DNA of 56,382 nucleotides from Gammaproteobacteria bacterium (GCA_018826295.1 JAHJZX010000054.1:1-56382); one strand, 5' to 3'; positions 8,013-16,447 are shown, counted from the stretch's first letter. The notes: a model not told the origin generated them from the sequence alone. Made by a program: numbers and translations.

Positions 8013-9313
8013 AATGGCAGCTCCACGCTAACCTTTAGCCCGCTGCTAAATTCTGAGCGGCCAAGGCTGATACGGCCACCATGCAGCTGCACCAACTCTT
8101 TGACGATAGCCAGCCCCAAACCTGATCCCGGCGTAGCAGACTGATGCCTGTCACCGCCAACACGGTAAAACCGGTTAAAAACATGAGGATACTCTTCCGG
8201 CGCTATACCAGGACCTGAGTCAGCCACGTCCAGCACGGCGTTGGTTGCCGTTGTGCTGAGTGTCAGTTTTATTTGTCCTCCTAATGGTGTGTATTTAATG
8301 GCATTACCCAGCAAGTTAGCCACCAGTAATCGCAACGCGAATTCATCCGCTTTCACTGCCAGATGCTCCAGCCCCTCAATACTGATTTGCTGCTGACGCG
8401 CTTCTATCTGGCTGTAATGCTCTGCAACGACAGCCCGACAGAGCGCAGCCCAATCCAGCGGTTTAGTATTAGCCTGAAAATTATCCGGGTGGGTGCGGTT
8501 AAGCAGCATAATTTGTTCAATTAGCTGGCGCATACGTTCAACGCCATCCTGTAATGCCTGCATTGCCGCATCATCTTGCGGTATGCCCTGCTGGCGGGCA
8601 TGTGTTATGGCGTTATGTAGCGTAATTTGCAATACGCTTAGCGGCGTGCGTAATTCATGCGCCACATCTGAGGCAAAGCGTTTTTCACGGGCAAAAGCGG
8701 CTGACAACCGCTCAAACAGCCTGTTTGTAGCCTGGATCACAGGTTGCAGCTCCTGTGGTACCTGATTTAAGGTTACCGGTGTCAGCTCACTGGCTTTGCG
8801 CGACGTAAGCTCGGCGGACAACAATTGCAGGGGTTTTAATGCCCGGCTTACTACCAACCAAATCAGTATAGCCTGCAGCGGTAGGCTAAACACTACAGGG
8901 TACAAAGAGGCGGTAATCACTTCATCGGCCAGCTGCAGACGTTGTTGCAGCGGCTGCGCCACCATGATCTGCCATTCTGTGCCACTTTGGCCGATATATA
9001 CCCGCCAGCGCTTACCAAGAAAATTCTGTTCGGAAAAACCAACCGGCGCTGCCAATGCTGTAGCCGGCGCTAAGCCATTCTTAAACACCAACTGGTTATT
9101 TTTCATCAGCTGCACAGCCAGACCCTGCTCCGGTTCAGTGTTGCTGCTTTGATAATGTTGCAAAATACTGGCCGCAACCAACTGTAAATCCTGGTCAAAT
9201 AGCGCACTGGCGCGCGCAGCACTGAGGCGGTAACTTTGCAATGCTGCCAGAAAACTGGTTAATACCAACAGCGCGATCAACACAGAAATAAGGTAGCGGC
9301 GAACGGATGTCAT
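8003..9313 (-). CDS. Sensor histidine kinase, QseC/PmrB type
   Basis: 436 aa. Membrane helices at about residues 7-27 and 135-157 enclose a periplasmic domain of about 105 aa, followed by a HAMP-like linker. The phospho-acceptor His219 lies in FASDVAHELRTPLSVLQ. The N box (LLVANLLGNAIKYTP) and the G boxes (DSGPGIAPEEY, GSGLGLAIVKELV) are intact. It overlaps the response-regulator gene as ATGA. Family members sense catecholamines, iron, low pH or polycations. The cupredoxin and FTR1-like genes downstream hint at a metal-linked signal. Confidence 0.92.
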   Translation of the reverse strand: MTSVRRYLISVLIALLVLTSFLAALQSYRLSAARASALFDQDLQLVAASILQHYQSSNTEPEQGLAVQLMKNNQLVFKNGLAPATALAAPVGFSEQNFLGKRWRVYIGQSGTEWQIMVAQPLQQRLQLADEVITASLYPVVFSLPLQAILIWLVVSRALKPLQLLSAELTSRKASELTPVTLNQVPQELQPVIQATNRLFERLSAAFAREKRFASDVAHELRTPLSVLQITLHNAITHARQQGIPQDDAAMQALQDGVERMRQLIEQIMLLNRTHPDNFQANTKPLDWAALCRAVVAEHYSQIEARQQQISIEGLEHLAVKADEFALRLLVANLLGNAIKYTPLGGQIKLTLSTTATNAVLDVADSGPGIAPEEYPHVFNRFYRVGGDRHQSATPGSGLGLAIVKELVQLHGGRISLGRSEFSSGLKVSVELPLCV

Positions 9314-9969
9314 GGTCTGGCGATACTGTAGCCAACGCCGCGCACAGTGCGGATAAAATCGGCGGGTAGTTTTTTCCGTAAGTTAGAAATATGTACCTCC
9401 AGTGCATTACTGGCAACCTCTTCCCCCCAGCTATACAAACTGGCTTCCAATTGCTCACGGGTTTTAATACGACCTGCTGACTCCATTAACTCTTTAAGCA
9501 GTACATATTCACGCCGGGATAAACCTGTCACTTGACCATTAATATTCAATTGCATAGCGCTGGTATCTAACTCCACATCGGCAATAGACACTAAATGGGT
9601 TGCCGCTGTACCTAAACGCCGTTCAATCACCCGCAAGCGGGCGAACAGTTCCGCCGCGGCAAAGGGCTTTACCAGATAGTCATCGGCGCCTAAATCCAAG
9701 CCACTGATCCGGTCGTCCAAACCATCGCGGGCAGTTAAAATAAGCACCGGTAACCTGGGCCATTTTTGCCTGAGCTGTTTAAGTACAGCTAAACCGTCGA
9801 TATCCGGTAAACCTAAATCCAGGATCACACAGTCACAATCACCGCTACGGGCCACAGCCAGCGCCTGGCCGCCAGTTGCAACGGCATTAACGGCGAAGCC
9901 CTGTATCGTTAACGCCTGCTGCAGGCCTTCGCGTAGTGCTACATCGTCTTCAACCAGCAATAACCGCAT
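9310..9969 (-). CDS. OmpR-family response regulator, QseB/PmrA type
   Basis: 219 aa. The receiver has E7-D8-D9, phospho-acceptor Asp51 (ILDLGLPDIDGL), Thr79 and Lys101. The winged-helix DNA-binding domain ends with NALEVHISNLRKKL and IRTVRGVGYSI, the QseB/BasR(PmrA) form. AGGTGAGGTG precedes the ATG. QseB and PmrA bind paired TTAA half-sites spaced by about 5 nt. One such site is present upstream of the thermostable-hemolysin-like gene at 14364-14380, so autoregulation of the block by this protein is a testable idea. Confidence 0.93.
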   Translation of the reverse strand: MRLLLVEDDVALREGLQQALTIQGFAVNAVATGGQALAVARSGDCDCVILDLGLPDIDGLAVLKQLRQKWPRLPVLILTARDGLDDRISGLDLGADDYLVKPFAAAELFARLRVIERRLGTAATHLVSIADVELDTSAMQLNINGQVTGLSRREYVLLKELMESAGRIKTREQLEASLYSWGEEVASNALEVHISNLRKKLPADFIRTVRGVGYSIARP

Positions 9970-9993
9970 ATCACCTCACCTGGACATCAACAA

Positions 9994-10632
9994 CTATTTC
10001 ATTTTCTTTTGCAGTTTTTGTTCAAGCGCGGCAATTTCCTGCTTGCGCCCTTCATCAGCCAATGCTCTGTCTGGCCTTGCCGGTGCCTGTTTAGCTAATT
10101 GAAGATAGCGCATTGCGCTTTTATAGTCGCGTTCTTCTGTTAAAAATTCCGCGTAAAAATAATTTGGATCAATACCTTGCGGGTTTACCTCCAACGCCTT
10201 AGTCAGCAATTGTCGGGCCTTTTTATCACTGCCAAAACCAACTGGCCAGCCGGGCACCTTGTAATACAGCACGCCCAGGCTGGTGTATGCCGAGCCTTGC
10301 AGAGCCTGCGGCGCTATACTCAGTGCCTGCTCTAAATCGGCTTTGGACTGTTTTGTCAGCGACAGAGCCCCCAGACCACCTTTAGCGCCGGCATAACTTG
10401 AGGCAATAATGCCCCGCCATATAAAAGCCTCTGCTTTATCTGCATTGTTGCTTACCACTGCATCAGCCTGCTTTAATAACTCAGCAAAGGCTTGCTCACG
10501 CTTATCTTCATCCAGTTGATAATTAATCTCTGCCCAGCGTTGCTGCAGAGGTTTTATATCCGTCAGCACATCAGCGCTGGCGATACCCTGCAATAACAGT
10601 AATGGTAACACTATAATTTTTAACGCTTTCAT
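9994..10632 (-). CDS. Periplasmic TPR-repeat protein
   Basis: 212 aa with a signal peptide (MKALKIIVLPLLLLQGIASA). The rest is alpha-helical TPR-like sequence (for example KAEAFIWRGIIASSYAGAKG, and KARQLLTKALEVNPQGIDPN further on). It has a good GGAG before the ATG, lies 46 bp after the SDR gene and 24 bp before the response regulator. It is probably a protein-protein adaptor in the periplasm, and its position makes it a candidate accessory protein of the two-component system. No specific function is recognised. Confidence 0.75.
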   Translation of the reverse strand: MKALKIIVLPLLLLQGIASADVLTDIKPLQQRWAEINYQLDEDKREQAFAELLKQADAVVSNNADKAEAFIWRGIIASSYAGAKGGLGALSLTKQSKADLEQALSIAPQALQGSAYTSLGVLYYKVPGWPVGFGSDKKARQLLTKALEVNPQGIDPNYFYAEFLTEERDYKSAMRYLQLAKQAPARPDRALADEGRKQEIAALEQKLQKKMK

Positions 10633-10678
10633 GGGATAGCTCCAATTTTATCTTTAGTTAACGTCTATTACTGTGCGG

Positions 10679-11464
10679 TTATGCGTTTGCCGCAGTAAAA
10701 AACTGTTTAATTTGTTTCAGCTTGGCGGCAAGCGCCTTGTCTACCGCGCCGGGAAACAGCGCGTTTAAGCGTATAAAGACCTTTTCGGCTGTGCCCAGAT
10801 AACTGCGCGCTGTCTTACGCTCCAGTTGCCTGATCATAGCTGCAGCTACCTGTGCCGGACTGTCGACACCTTGTCCCAGCGCCTGATTTAGCGCATCAAC
10901 TGCAGCGGAATTAATGGCTGTCCTGGTGGCTCGGGGTGCCATGTAAAGCACGCTTACGCCACTATCGTTCAGTTCACGCCTAAGCGCCTCGGTAAAACCG
11001 CGTAAGCCAAACTTACTGGCACAGTAACCGGTAAAGCCGGCATAGCCGATACTGCCAAACGTCGATCCCACCATTAAAATACTGCCATGGCGCATTTTAA
11101 TAAGTGGCAATAGCAGTTGTGTTAGCTGCATAGGAGCCAGTAAATTAGTTTCGATGAGCCTGGCATAATCCTGCTGCTCCTGAGCGGCGAATTGGCTTAT
11201 GCCGGCATTGTTGATAAGTACATCGATACCGCCAGACGCAGCGCAGTAGTCATACAGTTCCTGACGGGCAACCTCATCAGTTAAGTCTGCAGCAAAGGTG
11301 CGTATACTGCCCGGCGCAATGTCTGCAAGTTGCGCCAGAGCATTGGCATCACGACCACTAATCAGCACTTCAGCCCCAGCCTGTAATAACTCGTTAAGCA
11401 CAGCGCGACCAATGCCGCCGGTGGCACCGGTTAGCAACACCCGCTTATTTTTTAGCGAACTCAT
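10679..11464 (-). CDS. Short-chain dehydrogenase/reductase
   Basis: 261 aa classical SDR. Cofactor motif TGATGGIG at 12-19, NNAG at 85-88, and catalytic Ser134, Tyr147 and Lys151 (YCASK). An Arg rather than an acidic residue after strand 2 (ISGRDA) suggests NADP(H). The C-terminal tail has the helical, basic character of SDRs acting on lipids or aldehydes. It overlaps the diiron-oxidase gene as ATGA and so is translationally coupled to the acyl-activating and oxidising enzymes. A reductase step in a fatty-acid-derived pathway is the inferred role. Confidence 0.88.
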   Translation of the reverse strand: MSSLKNKRVLLTGATGGIGRAVLNELLQAGAEVLISGRDANALAQLADIAPGSIRTFAADLTDEVARQELYDYCAASGGIDVLINNAGISQFAAQEQQDYARLIETNLLAPMQLTQLLLPLIKMRHGSILMVGSTFGSIGYAGFTGYCASKFGLRGFTEALRRELNDSGVSVLYMAPRATRTAINSAAVDALNQALGQGVDSPAQVAAAMIRQLERKTARSYLGTAEKVFIRLNALFPGAVDKALAAKLKQIKQFFTAANA

Positions 11465-12141
11465 GCCGCCTGCTCCACAGTGCGTAAACCATGCGGTTGT
11501 TCCAGCGAGCGGAAAATATCACCATACAAGCGATAGAACCGGTTTGCTGCATGAATAACAACGGCTTGTTCCTGTGGATCGGTAATTTGGTTCATCAGGT
11601 TTTCATAGAATTTAATATGTTCCTGATCTAACGCGCCATGCGAATTAAGATAAGTAAAGGCTTTACGCGGCAGGTTAAGTTTAGTGGCAATTTGACTGGC
11701 GGCCTGTTCAGCCAGATTTATTGAAGTGCCTTCAAGCACCAGCACCATACCAAAGAACGCCAGGGGGGTAGTACGATTTATCGCATCATACGCGTAGGCC
11801 ACCATCATTTCGGTGGCAAAAGCCGGCGTACTTTTGCGGGCCTGTTCTTTATCGTAACCACAGGCGGCAATATCATTAAGGATCCATTCCTGATGGCCCA
11901 GTTCCTCTTCGATATATTCAGCTACCGCCTCTCGCAGCCATTCCTTGTCTTCGGTTAAGCGTGCGCCTACCGCCATTAACAGCGGTACTGTGTGTTTTAC
12001 ATGGTGATAAGCCTGTTGTAAAAATGCCACGTAGTGATCAAGCGTAAAATCGCCGTCAAAACACCGTTTAATCATTGGTGCGCCCAACAGGTATTGCCGG
12101 GCTTCAGTGGTCGTTTCAAGCAGTGTGGGATAAAAGTTCAT
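11461..12141 (-). CDS. Haem-oxygenase-like diiron oxidase (TenA/PqqC/UndA superfamily)
   Basis: 226 aa all-helical protein of the haem-oxygenase-like fold. Visible metal ligands are Glu80xxHis83 (EELGH), Glu137 (VLEGTS) and His168xxxAsp172 (HGALD), with spacing close to that of UndA-type oxidases. At the first-helix position, where UndA has Glu, this protein has a His cluster (His46, His47, His50). Relatives oxidatively decarboxylate fatty acids, cleave amino acids or oxidise amines. This one lies between an acyl-activating enzyme and an SDR. It overlaps the AMP-binding gene by 26 bp with GGAGA before its ATG. The substrate is unknown. Confidence 0.82.
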   Translation of the reverse strand: MNFYPTLLETTTEARQYLLGAPMIKRCFDGDFTLDHYVAFLQQAYHHVKHTVPLLMAVGARLTEDKEWLREAVAEYIEEELGHQEWILNDIAACGYDKEQARKSTPAFATEMMVAYAYDAINRTTPLAFFGMVLVLEGTSINLAEQAASQIATKLNLPRKAFTYLNSHGALDQEHIKFYENLMNQITDPQEQAVVIHAANRFYRLYGDIFRSLEQPHGLRTVEQAA

Positions 12142-13612
12142 ACTGTTCTCCTGTTACAGGGACGTCTGCAGATAATTGATTTGCAAATAGCGTAATAATG
12201 TCAGCCGCATACTTTTGATTAATACTCTCGCGGCGCAGCCGGCCATTATCGGTAAGGGTGCCATCTGTGGTGGAAAAGGCATGTTCCAGCCGCTGATAAC
12301 GCACAATGCGGGCATAATCTGGCAAGTTGTCGTTCACACTGGCGATACTGGCAGCGACGGCTGCGTCACTGACAGCTGGATGGGCAAAAACCAATGCAGC
12401 ACAATACGGCTCGGCGTCACCGAGCAGCATAGCCTGGCTTATCAGGCCACTATCGGTCAGAGCACTTTCAACCCACTCGGGTGAAATATTGCGGCCAAAA
12501 CTGTTGATCAACAGGTTTTTGCGCCGGCCTAAAATACGTAGCTCACCCTGGCTGGTAAATTCAGCTAAATCGCCGGTATAAACTTTGTCTGAGGCAGAAC
12601 CATCCTGCCCCAAATAGCCTAAAAACGGAGTATTAACAACCAGTTCGCCATCGATAATTTCAACGCTGCGACAGCTTAACGGCAGGCCAACAGTGTCAGT
12701 GGCCATCTTTGCCGGCGTGTCAGAAAGTGCAACTACAGAAGCACATTCACTTAATCCATAGCCCTGATACACCGGTAGATGTGCACCAGCGGCCCGCTGC
12801 AACAGGGCCGGCGACACATAAGCACCGCCAACGGCAATAAACTGCAGGCTTTGCGGCGCAACCCAGCCTTGCTCAGCTGCCTGCAGTAATAATTTCAGCA
12901 GCTCGGGTACTAAAATCAGGCTTTTCGGCTGAATTGTGCTAATAAGTTGCAGTAAAGCCTGAGGCTTAACTAACCGGCTACCGGCAAAACCTCGCAGCGT
13001 GTCCGGCGCAATGAACACCTCTCCTCCGGCCAGCAAAGGTGCGTAGACACCGGCTATATTTTCCAACAAGGTTGGCAATGGCAACATACATAAATGCCGC
13101 GGAGGACCTTCGCATAACCGCTCTACTCTGGCTTTCAGCCCCAATGCCACATCCAGTTGCGCATGCAAAGATAAGCACACACCTTTGGGCGCGCCGGTAG
13201 AACCAGAAGTGAAGGTTATTATTTGCGTGCCCGCTGGCACAACAACTGCTGATTGCACCTGACGTTGATACAGTAATAAGCCGGCAAATTCGTCAAGCAA
13301 GCTACAAGCCGGATCCAACACTGGCGTGTCACTGAGCCAGATGTCCGGCTCTAAGCTGTTGATAACACTTTGCCGCTGCGCGTCACTTAAGTAGGTTGGT
13401 AAAGCTGTTAATACCAGCCCTGCGCTCAGGCAGGCTAAATCGGCCAATACCCAGCTGATGCTGCTATCCGCGGTTATGACAACGCGCGTTGCGCCATAGC
13501 CTTGCAGTAACATTTGCCACTGAGCGATTTTGGCTTCAATTTCAGCGGCAGACAGGCTGATATCACTGCCAACGTCGGTCAGCCTGGCGCTTTGCGGTAA
13601 CGATATTTGCAT
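12116..13612 (-). CDS. AMP-binding (ANL superfamily) acyl-activating enzyme with an altered catalytic lysine
   Basis: 498 aa, related to long-chain acyl-CoA synthetases. Motifs in order: TFTSGSTGAPKGV (from 133), YQGYGLSE (282-289), YTGD with Asp348, GRRKNLLINSFGRNISPEW (362-380). In the A10 motif the usual GK is Gly457-Arg458 (TLTDNGRLRR), so the lysine that normally catalyses adenylation is replaced by Arg. The start overlaps the stop of the hemolysin-like gene by one base (TGATG). It probably activates a fatty or other carboxylic acid, or has changed chemistry. No carrier-protein gene is nearby. Confidence 0.87.
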   Translation of the reverse strand: MQISLPQSARLTDVGSDISLSAAEIEAKIAQWQMLLQGYGATRVVITADSSISWVLADLACLSAGLVLTALPTYLSDAQRQSVINSLEPDIWLSDTPVLDPACSLLDEFAGLLLYQRQVQSAVVVPAGTQIITFTSGSTGAPKGVCLSLHAQLDVALGLKARVERLCEGPPRHLCMLPLPTLLENIAGVYAPLLAGGEVFIAPDTLRGFAGSRLVKPQALLQLISTIQPKSLILVPELLKLLLQAAEQGWVAPQSLQFIAVGGAYVSPALLQRAAGAHLPVYQGYGLSECASVVALSDTPAKMATDTVGLPLSCRSVEIIDGELVVNTPFLGYLGQDGSASDKVYTGDLAEFTSQGELRILGRRKNLLINSFGRNISPEWVESALTDSGLISQAMLLGDAEPYCAALVFAHPAVSDAAVAASIASVNDNLPDYARIVRYQRLEHAFSTTDGTLTDNGRLRRESINQKYAADIITLFANQLSADVPVTGEQYELLSHTA

Positions 13613-14319
13613 CAGACGGACTCCTTCAATGTATCGACCAGACTGTGTAACTGCGGCCAGTGACGAAAGATCAACTGTTGCAACCTGTTATCGCCATGGA
13701 TACGTTCTGCAGCCTGAGGCAGCGACAAGACACAGACCTGAGGCTGCTGCAAATAATAGCTGCCCCAATCTTTGGCTTTATCACCAAGGTGTGACGGATC
13801 GGCCTTGGCAAGCACACTAAGTTTAAGGCCATGACGTTGCAGCATGCGTTGCAAATCAGCAGTTGCGGCGAAAACCAAATGACGAATATTAAGCTGGTGT
13901 AATGCCTGCACTGTCAGCACAAATAATTGCATCAATGCCACTGCACTTTCTGCGTACAAATGGCCAATTTCGGCAATGCCAGCTCGCCACGAAACGATAC
14001 CCTGTTGCTGTAATACTAGCTCCGCAGCCGACGGCAAATATTGTTCAGTAAACAACTGATGTTGACGTGCGAAACGAATACCCAGTGCAGCCTGAAATGC
14101 TCCAGCCTGCTGCACACCCACCAGATAAGGCATAAACTGCGACACAGTGGCCTGATAATGACGGGCAAAACCCTGGGCAATGAAGTATTGCAGCGCTTGG
14201 CGGTTTGGATGTTGGCTATCAATAAGTTGCAGCACAGCATGCAAGCTGTCTGCGGTTGCTTGCTGCTGGCTGTCAGACGCGACCGCAGCGCTGGTAAGAG
14301 CAAGGTTGGTACTGTTCAT
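13612..14319 (-). CDS. Thermostable hemolysin (delta-VPH) family protein, GNAT-like
   Basis: 235 aa. Conserved blocks ALGIRFARQHQLFTEQYL (79-95 region, with Glu100 after it), AEIGHLYAES (116-125) and DWGSYYL (184-190) are typical of the T_hemolysin family. That family is named after a Vibrio protein but resembles acyl-homoserine-lactone-synthase/GNAT folds. There is no signal peptide or membrane segment, which argues against a secreted haemolysin. It is first in the block, has AGGAGT before the ATG, and is followed by an acyl-activating enzyme. An acyltransferase role is inferred, the haemolytic label doubtful. Confidence 0.82.
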   Translation of the reverse strand: MNSTNLALTSAAVASDSQQQATADSLHAVLQLIDSQHPNRQALQYFIAQGFARHYQATVSQFMPYLVGVQQAGAFQAALGIRFARQHQLFTEQYLPSAAELVLQQQGIVSWRAGIAEIGHLYAESAVALMQLFVLTVQALHQLNIRHLVFAATADLQRMLQRHGLKLSVLAKADPSHLGDKAKDWGSYYLQQPQVCVLSLPQAAERIHGDNRLQQLIFRHWPQLHSLVDTLKESV

Positions 14320-14338
14320 AACGGACTCCTGAATTACC

Positions 14339-14380
14339 GTTATAAACAGTCTGTAGTAGTAACCTTAAAGTAGTCTTAAG
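14339..14380 (-). promoter_or_regulatory. PmrA/QseB-type operator and promoter of the hemolysin-like block
   Basis: On the minus strand CTTAAG-ACTAC-TTTAAG (14364-14380) is two TTAA half-sites with a 5-nt spacer, the architecture of PmrA/QseB boxes. The second half-site overlaps a plausible -35, and TATAAC (14339-14344) follows about 18-19 bp later as a -10, 20 bp before the ATG of the hemolysin-like gene. This is the arrangement expected for activation by a PmrA-like regulator, and such a regulator is encoded in the same block. Binding is inferred. Confidence 0.6.
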
Positions 14381-14404
14381 AATTAAAAATAATCTGCACG
14401 CTCT

Positions 14405-15442
14405 TTAGCCACCGCAAAGCAGTTGCTCTACACTGGCGATGCATTGCTCCAGCCGCTGGTAATAATCAGCTGCATCGATTACCACAAAACGCTCTGTCGC
14501 AAAGCCATAGTGCCGGTACAGTGCCATCAGTTTATCGAAGCTCAGTGCTCTGACTTCTGGCGTACCTAACTCACGCATACCATCAGCTACCCAGGGCACG
14601 GTGGGTTTAAGCGCTATAACCAGATCATACTTAGCCGGATCTATAAAACTCTCGACCCGGCTGGCTATCTGCCCCATAAATACATCACTGAAAAACGCCG
14701 TAACCACGGCATCGGTATCAAAAAAACAGACTTTGTTGGCACTGCGCAGCGCTTTGACATCCTGCTCGTACTGCAGGTGGGTAATGCGGTTAAAGTCTTC
14801 TAAGTCAAACAAGTCGCCGTTACCGCCGACAACGTCATGCTGATAATCCCGTCCTAACTCTTCTGACCAGGAGGTGCAATATACCTTGGCCAGTTTGCGG
14901 GTTAAGGTGGTTTTACCGCACGACTCGGGCCCGGTAATTAGCACCTTGCGGGCAAAAAATGGCCTGGCGGCGCCGGCAATATAATCCCAGTGTTTATACG
15001 GGTGCTCACGAATTTCGGTCCCGCTGATAGGCCATTGCGTGCGCTGCGGATCCAATACCTGATAATCAATGCCAGGGAAAAATTGATTGTGGCCGTCGCG
15101 GTAGCTCTCTTCACCGCCAAAAATCACACTAAAGGGCTCGGGCACCGTTTGCTTAAGCTGACAGGCGTATTCACCCCAACCTTGAGGAAAAGGCGGTGAT
15201 GCATCATCGTTTTGCAGCAGCACTTCAATGCCCAGTCCCTGCAACTCCTGTGATAGCCAACGCTGGCGCAGCACACCACTGATATAAGGCAGCCCCGCCT
15301 GACGGCACAAGTCGCCATCTTCTACTGTGCGTTCACTTATCACTACATAGAGTGTGTCGCACAGTGCATGCGCACGCAATATAGCCGTGATATGGCCGCG
15401 ATGTGGTGGTAAAAACTTACCCGGAAATACCCCTGTCTTCAT
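14405..15442 (-). CDS. nadR: NadR-like NMN adenylyltransferase / ribosylnicotinamide kinase
   Basis: 345 aa bifunctional enzyme of NAD salvage. The nucleotidyltransferase half has GKFLPPHRGHITAI (His14, His17) and ISGTEIR (139-145). The C-terminal kinase half has a P-loop GPESCGKTTL (171-180). E. coli NadR is about 410 aa and begins with a helix-turn-helix that represses NAD genes. That domain is absent here, so this protein should be purely enzymatic. It lies 85 bp upstream of the hemolysin-like gene on the same strand with no terminator between, so some read-through is possible. Confidence 0.88.
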   Translation of the reverse strand: MKTGVFPGKFLPPHRGHITAILRAHALCDTLYVVISERTVEDGDLCRQAGLPYISGVLRQRWLSQELQGLGIEVLLQNDDASPPFPQGWGEYACQLKQTVPEPFSVIFGGEESYRDGHNQFFPGIDYQVLDPQRTQWPISGTEIREHPYKHWDYIAGAARPFFARKVLITGPESCGKTTLTRKLAKVYCTSWSEELGRDYQHDVVGGNGDLFDLEDFNRITHLQYEQDVKALRSANKVCFFDTDAVVTAFFSDVFMGQIASRVESFIDPAKYDLVIALKPTVPWVADGMRELGTPEVRALSFDKLMALYRHYGFATERFVVIDAADYYQRLEQCIASVEQLLCGG

Positions 15443-15529
15443 GTATCTGGCTCACGAAAAAATGCTGGCAATACATTACACGTCTTTGACCAGAAACACC
15501 AAATCAGCCTGATTGACACCCAGCCATAA

Positions 15530-15556
15530 AAAAACCCGCTGATTAAGCGGGTTTTT
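15530..15556 (-). terminator. Rho-independent terminator of sucCD
   Basis: An 11-bp inverted repeat (AAAAACCCGCT and its complement) with a 5-nt loop lies about 20 bp after the sucD stop and is followed on the minus strand by a run of T. It closes the TCA-cycle cluster and separates it from nadR. Confidence 0.85.
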
Positions 15557-15574
15557 ATCCGATGACAGCTGATA

Positions 15575-16447
15575 TTACCAGCCAGTCACTTCTTTCAGTG
15601 CTTTACCGATGTCAGCTAAGCTCTTAACTGTCTTAACGCCAGCATCTTCTAAAGCGGCGAATTTCTCATCAGCAGTACCTTTACCGCCAGAGATAATGGC
15701 ACCAGCGTGGCCCATACGCTTACCAGCAGGTGCAGTAACACCGGCAATGTAAGATACGACAGGCTTAGTCACGTGTTGCTTGATATAAGCAGCCGCTTCT
15801 TCTTCTGCAGAACCACCGATTTCACCGATCATAACGATGGCTTCAGTTTGTGGATCTTCCTGGAATAACTTCAGGATGTCGATGAAGTTAGAACCTGGGA
15901 TTGGGTCACCACCAATACCAACACAGGTAGACTGGCCGAAACCGTAATCAGTAGTTTGTTTTACCGCTTCATAGGTCAGAGTACCTGAACGTGACACGAT
16001 GCCTACTTTACCTGGCTTGTGAATGTGGCCTGGCATGATACCAATTTTACATTCGCCTGGTGTGATTACGCCTGGGCAGTTAGGGCCGATTAAGCGTACG
16101 CCTAATTCGTCACACTTAACTTTGGCGTCCAGCATGTCCAGCGTTGGAATACCTTCAGTGATACAAACGATCAGCTTAATACCGCCGTTTGCCGCTTCCA
16201 GGATAGAGTCTTTACAGAACGGCGCAGGTACGTAGATTACTGATGCTTCTGCACCAGTGGCTTCTACCGCTTCTTTTACCGTGTTAAACACTGGCAGACC
16301 TAAGTGCGTTTGACCGCCTTTACCTGGCGTTACACCGCCAACCATCTTAGTACCGTAAGCAATGGCTTGCTCAGAGTGGAAAGTACCCTGTGCACCAGTG
16401 AAACCCTGACAAATTACTTTGGTATCTTTATTAATTAAAACGCTCAT
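15575..16447 (-). CDS. sucD: Succinyl-CoA synthetase alpha subunit
   Basis: Alpha subunit (290 aa; E. coli 289) of the TCA-cycle enzyme that converts succinyl-CoA to succinate with substrate-level phosphorylation. The N-terminal CoA-binding Rossmann domain begins [20 protein letters not shown]. The phosphohistidine sits in [10 protein letters not shown] near the C-terminus. It starts 10 bp after the sucC stop, in the conserved sucCD pair. Confidence 0.98.
   Translation of the reverse strand: MSVLINKDTKVICQGFTGAQGTFHSEQAIAYGTKMVGGVTPGKGGQTHLGLPVFNTVKEAVEATGAEASVIYVPAPFCKDSILEAANGGIKLIVCITEGIPTLDMLDAKVKCDELGVRLIGPNCPGVITPGECKIGIMPGHIHKPGKVGIVSRSGTLTYEAVKQTTDYGFGQSTCVGIGGDPIPGSNFIDILKLFQEDPQTEAIVMIGEIGGSAEEEAAAYIKQHVTKPVVSYIAGVTAPAGKRMGHAGAIISGGKGTADEKFAALEDAGVKTVKSLADIGKALKEVTGW

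Noticed and set aside
13612..14319. Secreted haemolysin or virulence factor.
   Set aside because: No export signal, and the operon context is enzymatic; the family name is historical.
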